DNA from: Lycorma delicatula
Taxonomy: Eukaryota; Arthropoda; Insecta; Hemiptera; Fulgoridae
Assembly: GCF_047948215.1 (NCBI RefSeq)
Contig: NC_134455.1
Span: 306,856,147-306,920,146 of the forward strand
Reading direction: 5' to 3'
DNA: 64,000 bases
In this document: in pieces, positions 57,807-64,000 of the stretch
Numbering within the stretch: position 1 is the first letter of the stretch
Layout: the number at the start of each line of letters is the position of its first letter
Translations under genes and position numbers: made by a program
The notes under the pieces: model-generated
The model's input: the letters and a program-made list of their open reading frames with translations, nothing else
Databases searched by the model: none
What the model was told of the DNA's origin: nothing

Positions 57807-58295
57807 CTAAGGATATGTACAAGTCAGACACAGTAACATACAGTAAGTCAATGTGTGTACCACATTTTACATTTCATAAAAATGTCTCCTTTGCATGCAG
57901 GCCTAATTATTTTTGCACACAACTAATACAGTACATTGTACTGTATAGGGCCTAATTACATTAAATCATATAAACTAAATTATAAAAAATAAGTTGAAAA
58001 ATTAATTATTTTATAAAAAATAGACCCAGAGTCGGTTAAATGGTAATTTTAGGGGATTCAGCAGTTAACCTGGAGTCGGTTAAATGGGGGACGGATAACA
58101 GGGGGACTCAACTGTACAAAATATGAAAAAGGATTGATTAGTACATTAATATGAAAGTACATTGGTTAGTAAATGATAAAATCCACACTAATGTAATATT
58201 AGGATCATAATAAACAAATTTCCCTTCAGTGGTAGTATTGTTTGTTGAGAAAATAAAAAAAATTCCCTCTGTTTGACCTCCCATTTAACATTATC

Positions 58296-59860
58296 ATGCT
58301 ATTTTGTATGCAGTGTACTATAGATTTTAAAGGAGGAAAATTAGTAGTGCTTGCAGAAAATCTTGAAAAAATTAGGGAAATTTTATTTGAAGAGAGCCAA
58401 AGAAATAAACTAGATACTGATGATGAATATGAACAAGACGTTGATGATATGGGTGAAGATCCTACAACAATCCTGATAGTAAAGAAGGTGAAGGTTCTAC
58501 TAGATTCCGTAATACAAGTTGAATCCTTAAGAAATGATGCCAAAAAGCATAAAAGAAATGAAAGAACTAAAAATAAAATTCAAAATACTTGCTAAAGGAA
58601 TGTCAAGCACAGTAATAAGATCATGGATGTTGTTAAACAGTGATGAAGTGGATAATGGTGGTATTAATAATAAAAGAGAGATTTCATCGTTACACTTGAA
58701 GGAGATGAAGAACATGGTAAAGAATGTTGCTTTATAGCTGGAAGACGCAACCTATTGAGCATTCTGGGAAAACTAGCAACAAATATGGTTCACACACAGG
58801 ATCAGTGAAACTCTATTGAACCTCTTAAACTTTTTAATTATTTCTTCAGATAACAAAGTGAATAAAATATTTTTATGTATGAATGAAGGAATAACAACAC
58901 AAAGAAAGGAGTATAAGAAATCAAGTAATGGTGAGGTTAATTTGAAGAAGAAATTAATGCATTGTTTGGTACCTTGTACCTGTCAGCAGACCTCTGTGAT
59001 AAATCATATCACACACTGGAATATTGTTAAATAATGAATATTGTGGTAAAGATACAAGTTGCAATGTAGGAAAAGCAATTCCAATTTTTTATTAATTGCC
59101 TGTGATTTAATAATATAATTGAGAAATGAGGAGATTTCTAAGTTAGCTCTAATTTGTATGGGAAATATTTTGGAATAAAAATTTCAGAACATTATGAAGG
59201 TATAGAAAATGTTTTGAAAAAATTGCCAAAATAATAAACTGGGATCTTGTCACAATGGATGAACAATTTATTGGGTTTTGAGGGAGATGTCCAATCTGAA
59301 TATATATTACTTATAAACACAATAAATATACATAAAATTAGTAATGCTTTGCAATAAAGGTACAAAATATATGTTTGACAATATGCTTTAATTGGAGAAA
59401 AACACTATTCCTGCAAAAGCAGCTGTTACAGACTACTCCATAAACAAGTGACTGAAGCAATCAAAGGCAGTAACCATTATGTTACCTTTGATGATTAGTT
59501 TACAAGCATTCCTTTAGCTAAGAAACTCATGAAAAAGAACGAACTGTGTAGGAATAGTAAAGAAAAATAACGAAAGATTTCCTACTGACTTTAAAAATCC
59601 AAAATGTTATTCACAGAAAGTACAATCTTCAATATTTTTGTTTTATAACAACATGACAGTTGTGTAATATAAACCAAAAGAGAATAAAACCCAGTATATT
59701 GTGGTTTCAACAATGTATCACCAACCTGCTGTGGATGAAAATAAAATATAATACGAGCATTAGTAAACTATTTAATCAAAAGGGTGCTAAATGTTTTAGA
59801 TCTTATATGCTAAGATTTTAACTGTTCAAGAAAAATCAAATGATGGCCATTACATGCTAT
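58296..59860 (+). pseudogene. piggyBac transposase, decayed copy 2
   Basis: An acidic N-terminal frame (58296-58595: LDTDDEYEQDVDDMGEDPTT) is followed in shifting frames by EEINALFGTLYLSA, INWDLVTMDEQFIGF and GRCP (catalytic MDE motif intact, about 59240-59290). Next come EAIKGSNHYVTFDD then FTSIPLAKKLMKKNEL (second Asp region, about 59450-59540), KRKISTDFKNPK-type sequence and STMYHQPAVDENK (about 59710). The order matches piggyBac. The region with the TKGG-x-D motif is not found. Many stops; dead. Confidence 0.65.
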
Positions 59861-61022
59861 TTTTCATAAACCATTACGGCATTGTTGAGCTATTATGATT
59901 AATTTTGATTAACTCATATGTAATTTATATGCACATTGTTTTAGGTTGAAAGATTATAAACCATAAAATTGATAAGTTTTTAAATGAAGGAAATTTTCAG
60001 ACGTCAAAAATTTGGATGACAAGATAAAATAAAAATCCATTTTAGAGAATAAAGATCCTCTCTAAGTTAACTTAAAGATAATGAAGCTATATTAGAAAAA
60101 AAATCAGAAAAATGTAAAATCTTGTACATAAGTAAGCAAATTTTGTACTTAGAAAAAAATTAATTATGACCAAATCTTACAATACATGTGAAAATGCCAT
60201 TTATGGCACACACACTTTTTCCTGAACGTGAAAAAAACAAACAATGAATCTGTAACTGTAATTCAGAATTTTACACACAATGTATTATATCTTATATATG
60301 TAATGATTTTATATTTATGTAACTTTATGATTTATTTGTGTAGTTTTATTTAGGCGGTATTCATTTTTAAAATGAATTTGCATTTTTAAGCTTTATGCAC
60401 AGAATGTAGAAACAGAAACAAAGATTATTACCTGTATTTCAGTAATGTATACAATATGTAAAACTGTATTGTATTATTATTATTTTTGAATTTAAGAGAT
60501 TATATTATTTTACTTATACTTTATCTTATATATTTCTATAATGATTTTTTTTAACTTTCAATTTATTTTTTAGCAATTTAACCGTTATTTTACATTATTT
60601 CAATTATATATATAAATGAATTAAATTGAAGGTAATTTTATTAATATGTCACTTTAAATATTAATGGCAGTAGGCCTAGTTGTGTAAAAAGTAACACAAT
60701 TTATTATGAAAAGATATAATACACTTTTCCAGCAGAAAAAAAAATCCCTTCATTTGAAAATAAATATATAAACAATCTTATTTCATCTCGTTGACAAGGC
60801 CCAATCCAAACGGAACTACCATATCAAGGTTAATATTAAATATTTTACTCAGGGAATTACAAGGTTGTTATGAGATCAGATAATAAAAATGTAGTGTAAA
60901 TTGCAAAAAAAAAAAATAAAAACCTTACAACACAGTATCTATTATCATATAAAAAAATCTGTTTTGAATAAATCATTCTCATTTATCACCGCATTTAATT
61001 TTATAATAATCCATCATTGATG
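59861..61022. other. AT-rich sequence between piggyBac pieces
   Basis: No coding homology is seen. It may contain decayed central piggyBac sequence or be unrelated. Confidence 0.4.
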
Positions 61023-61769
61023 TACGAGGGGTGGTCCAGAAAATAACTTATGCTTGTGCCTAGCGTCGAGATGGGTGGGGATAGAGTCGCCATCTTGGTG
61101 TCAAAATATTTCTCCACTCAGTATGCATCAAGCTGTTGTAACGTGTCGACTTTGATTTTTCTTTGTTAGTTGTGAATTATTGAAATTTGCGCTTCAATAG
61201 AAAATCCCACGAGCTGTGGAGGTGCGTTCAGTGATGAGGTTTTTACTGGCAACAAACCTCAAACCAATTGAAATTCATCAGCAACTTTGTGAGGTGTACA
61301 GAGATAGAATAATGAGTGAAGGTGAGTGAGGCAGTCTGCATTCAGTTTAAAAATGGCTGCATCAATGTTCATGATGAGAATCGCAGTGGTCAGCCAAGCC
61401 TTGTGACTGATGAACTGACGATGAAAATCATAATAAAATTCGTGAACATCACCACATTACGATTACAGAACTCACACTTCATTTCCCCCAAATTTCATGA
61501 AGCTTACTGCATGAAATTGTATCGGGGAAGCTTGGTTATCACAAGTTTTGTACAAGATGGGTGCCAAATATCTAAGGCAGCAGATTTCTACAGAGAAGGA
61601 ATTGAGAAGCTTGTGCATCGTTATAAGTGCTTCAATTTAAATGGCGACTATGTAGAAAAATAGTTTAATATTGCCCCTTTAAAATGTATATAATAAAATT
61701 TCTTTTTTTTATTTAGTTGGTTTTTTATTTCAAAATGTAAGTTACTTTCTGGACAGCCCTCACACAATA
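61023..61769 (+). mobile_element. mariner element with TIRs, internally deleted
   Basis: The left end after TA is cgaggggtggtccagaaaat; the right end in reverse is tgagggctgtccagaaagta. About 20 of 24 terminal bases match and both continue 'aactta'. The element is about 0.74 kb and encodes a shortened transposase. The exact outer bases are unclear on the right, where a few extra nucleotides precede TA. Confidence 0.8.
61190..61663 (+). pseudogene. mariner transposase, catalytic centre deleted
   Basis: Mariner transposases combine an HTH with a DD34D catalytic core. Shifted frames read SCEVRSVMRFLLATNLKPIE with IHQQLCEVYRDRIMSEG (HTH 1). Then come FKNGCINVHDENRSGQPSLV with TDEL (the linker motif typical of mariners), HITITELTLHFPQ-type HTH 2 remnants and YHKFCTRWVPNI-type sequence. 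The frame then jumps to KAADFYREGIEKLVHRYKCF and NLNGDYVEK with the normal TAG at 61661-61663. Everything between, including all three catalytic Asp residues, is deleted. Confidence 0.8.
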
Positions 61770-61814
61770 CTACTAACAAAAATATAAAATAACTGACTAT
61801 ATAAAATTAATCTG

Positions 61815-62070
61815 TTATGAGTTGGTAGTGATGGCAGAAGCAAATGCCAGTCAACCAGGTCAAGTGATATGCAGTCTTTATTGGATTTTAGAAGATAATT
61901 TTTTAGAAAAAAATTCAATTCCAAAATATGAGTTCAACTAAAGTTTAGTGTGTTCCAGAAAAGGAAAAACCAAATGGAAAAGGCAAGAAAAACTGTCATT
62001 GTGCCAATGTAGCAAATGCAGTATCATATTGTACATGAAATTTCAAATTTTAAAGTATTTCATTAAAAAA
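61815..62070 (+). pseudogene. piggyBac C-terminal Cys-rich domain remnant
   Basis: The frame near 61885-62050 gives DNFLEKNSIPKYEFN, then LVCSRKGKTKWKRQEKLSLC and QCSKCSIILYMK. The pattern FLEKIP...C-x-x-C-x-K-x-G-K-R...C-x-x-C resembles the zinc-binding C-terminus of piggyBac transposases. It is on the same strand as 58296-59860 and may be the end of that gene, with the mariner at 61023 inserted between them. Confidence 0.45.
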
Positions 62071-63611
62071 AAGAAAAAAGTAATTGTTCATATAGTACAT
62101 AGTGTTAAATATATATAAATGAAAATAGTAATTTTAAGAGTGAACTCTTTATATAAACTAATTTTGTTGATTATTCTTATTTTGGCATAGAAATAAAGTC
62201 AGCGTTAAAAAAAAACAAAAAAACAGTACAGTTTTGTTTTGCACTCTATGTTAGATATGCTCTATTAAAGAAGATTAGTTTTAATTTGAGATAAGTAGCT
62301 TTAACTATCACTTATGGCAACAATGATACATCATTTTAAAAGTAGCCTTTACTGATCAACATGTTATATATGGTTTTAATTAAATGGCCACTCCTTACAA
62401 TGTTAGATATCAATAAGTAATATTAAAAAAAAAGAAAAAAAAAATAATTTAGGGATTTGAAGGTTAAAAGACAAAGATAACATGATTAAACATCAAAGAA
62501 ATTTGGTTACTTCATAATAGTATTTCAAATTATAAAAGGAAACAAATTGATATTAATGCTCCACAGCATTAATATCAATTCAACAATAAAAAAATGTAAT
62601 TGGATTTTATAGTATCATAATAATAATGATTAAAGAAAATTATTTTTCTTGCTTTCATGATTTTTATCATTCTGCAGCATCAATAAGAAAATTTTTCTTT
62701 AATTTGTGTATGTGGAGTGTAAAACAAGAGTACTTTGTTAATTCCTACAAAATAAAGATACGCTTCTGTATAATTATAAATTCAAAAATGGAATGCTCTT
62801 ATAAAGAATGTGGAAGAAAAATGCTTCCACAGGACGTACTAAAAGAAAAGATGTAAATGTTTCAGAAAATATTTTTTAGATCAATGCTTTTAAAAATTGT
62901 CAACATACAAACAATTTTTAATAATTTTACTTACAGTTTTACCTGAAATTCTACACACAATGTGTCAATTTAAAGATTCAATTTTTTTATATAAGCTGCC
63001 AATAAAAAAATCTATTCAGCTGCAAAGAATGTCAGAGATGAAGTAAATAACTAATCTGAGAAGGATTTTTTTACATTTTATCCATAATTATTATAATTTT
63101 TAATTTAAATTTCTTACATTCCTGCACTGTACATTCAAACAAATGAAGTAGGAAAGGCATATTGTTCACGTCACAAAAAAAAAAAAACAATCAATATGCA
63201 AAATAAAAAGAAAGAAAAATAATAATTGTAAATGGGCATTAGCCAGTTGCTATGTAATAAATATTTAAACTAGTAGATTTTATATACAAAAGTAAACAAA
63301 TGCCTCTCCTCCCAAAGTATTGAAACATTTAATGCAAAAAGAAGTTAAAAGGTAACAAAATATTTCAATTACCAAGTTATTTTACATTATATTAACAAAA
63401 GAAAGAGTAATGAAAAATAACTTCACTGTAATTACATAAAAAAAAAACTATTTTTCAATAATGTTCTCACCCATAAACAGAACATAAATATATATAACTA
63501 GATGAACAAACTTAAAAAATAATTCTCAAAAATATACTGTAATGTAAGTATACTTATATAATTATCCATTCAGTCAATGCTTTAAAGAAAGGAGAAATTA
63601 AAGTTTACAAT
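62071..63611. other. AT-rich sequence with a perfect hairpin
   Basis: It contains the hairpin at 62545-62580 and a 76-codon plus frame at 62626-62856 (C-terminal YKECGRKMLPQDVLKEKM) that is not recognised. In minus sense this is downstream of the host gene at the right edge and may be intergenic. Confidence 0.45.
62545..62580. repeat. Perfect 16-bp stem hairpin
   Basis: aattgatattaatgct (62545-62560) and agcattaatatcaatt (62565-62580) are exact inverted copies with a ccac loop. Confidence 0.95.
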
Positions 63612-63895
63612 TTTATTTAATCACATAACATACAACTATAAAAATGATAAATAACAGACATACTTGATTAAAATAAAAAATGGATAATCATAAAAAGAAC
63701 TTCATATTAAAAAAAATATAAAAAATGTTTTATGGTACAAATCTTTCCAGTATAAAAATAAATGCTAAAATACTGTTTTCAAAAAATCATTCATCAGACC
63801 CAAATAACATGCTTCATGTATTAAGCATGCTTCATGCTTCATACAAATGAGGCATTCTAAATAGAAAAAAAAACCAGGGTCAACACTGACAGATA
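63612..63895 (-). other. Probable 3' UTR of the right-edge host gene
   Basis: Minus-sense sequence downstream of the TAG at 63896-63898. The first AATAAA in this sense is at 63612-63617. Two copies of 'catgcttcatg' repeat near 63808-63840. Confidence 0.5.
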
Positions 63896-64000
63896 CTAAA
63901 TGACGAGTCTTCGTACACCGCAGTGACAGCAGAATTTAGCAGCTAGAACTGGATACTTTGAACCACACTCATGACAAAAACGAGCTGCATGTGAATTCTG
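63896..64000 (-). CDS. 3'-terminal coding exon of a zinc-ribbon host protein (partial)
   Basis: In minus sense from the window edge, 34 codons are open: [20 protein letters not shown], then [14 protein letters not shown], then TAG at 63896-63898. The two C-x2-C pairs (FCHECG and CCHCGV) are 13 residues apart, a compact zinc-ribbon/double-knuckle at the very C-terminus. Codon usage and complexity are clearly those of a conserved gene, in contrast to the flanking AT-rich DNA. The upstream exon or remaining part lies outside the window. I do not recognise the protein, and metal binding is an inference from the Cys spacing. Confidence 0.7.
   Translation of the reverse strand, partial: QNSHAARFCHECGSKYPVLAAKFCCHCGVRRLVI

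Larger units (their letters stand above)
51250..58114 (-). mobile_element. Second pogo/Tigger-like element, heavily interrupted
   Basis: The left end, after TA at 51248-51249, reads CACTAGTCCCCCTGTAAACT. The right end read in reverse, after TA at 58115-58116, reads CAGTTGAGTCCCCCTGTTAT. The shared core is AGTCCCCCTGT. On the minus strand, subterminal CCATTTAACCGACT strings occur twice near the right end. A pogo-type N-terminal transposase remnant lies at 51790-52420 (minus). The rest of the interval is a LINE (about 52690-57420) containing a further element. The C-terminal catalytic region seems deleted. The pairing of ends is an inference; each end alone is clear. Confidence 0.5.

Noticed and set aside
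1..64000. CRISPR arrays, operons, bacterial promoters or riboswitches
   Set aside because: No regularly spaced short repeats of that kind occur. Composition, SINEs and LINEs show a eukaryotic nuclear genome. The tandem arrays found are diverged satellites without unique spacers.

Overview
The window reads as intergenic or intronic DNA from a large, AT-rich (roughly 70% A+T), transposon-filled animal genome. The mix of tRNA-derived SINEs, R1-like and other LINEs, Penelope, pogo/Tigger, Merlin, mariner and piggyBac remnants is typical of insects. A hemipteran-like insect is my best guess; this rests on recall of repeat families, not on a search. There are no bacterial genes, operons or CRISPR arrays. 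Nearly every protein-like segment is a broken transposon gene with stops and frameshifts.

Layout. 1-3600: three degenerate repeats (two SINEs and a long non-coding conserved repeat) and the RT tail of an R1-like LINE. 3611-7492: a pogo/Tigger transposon with matching terminal inverted repeats (TIRs), split by a 2.1 kb retro-insertion that has an imperfect 15-bp target duplication, a poly-A end and an internal ~122-bp satellite array. 10.3-12.6 kb: a fold-back repeat and a Merlin-type transposase split by SINEs. 13.9-14.9 kb: an internally deleted mariner-superfamily element. 16.7-18.9 kb and 45.7-47.9 kb: two same-strand copies of one dead element sharing stop codons, with a third partial copy at 18.9-19.15 kb. 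22.4-28.9 kb: a LINE cluster, including an abrupt junction between two unrelated LINEs. 31.1-33.5 kb: a TIR-bounded element with tandem subrepeats and a Penelope-like retroelement inside. 35.9-44.8 kb: an RTE-like LINE, piggyBac, a LINE 3' tail, and an arthropod-type transposase. 48.7-51.0 kb: an R1-like LINE and a DDE_3 transposase. 51.25-58.1 kb: a deep nest (pogo element > LINE > TIR element > inverted duplication). 58.3-62.1 kb: piggyBac pieces and a deleted mariner.

Host genes. I see two good candidates, both 3'-terminal coding exons on the minus strand. One, at 63896-64000, encodes a C-x2-C/C-x2-C zinc ribbon and runs off the right edge. The other, at 30380-30448, has a splice acceptor, 22 residues and a stop. 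Each has an AATAAA about 280-340 nt downstream. Thus much of 30.4-63.9 kb could be intron or intergenic DNA loaded with transposons.

The elements do not work together as a pathway. The story is successive insertion, deletion and duplication. The observations most worth checking are the quadruple nest with an inverted duplication that carries flanking DNA, the evidence that two uncharacterised transposon proteins belong to one convergent two-gene element, the satellite-bearing retro-insert, and the Penelope-containing TIR element. I could run no alignment or database search; family names come from motifs recognised by eye.
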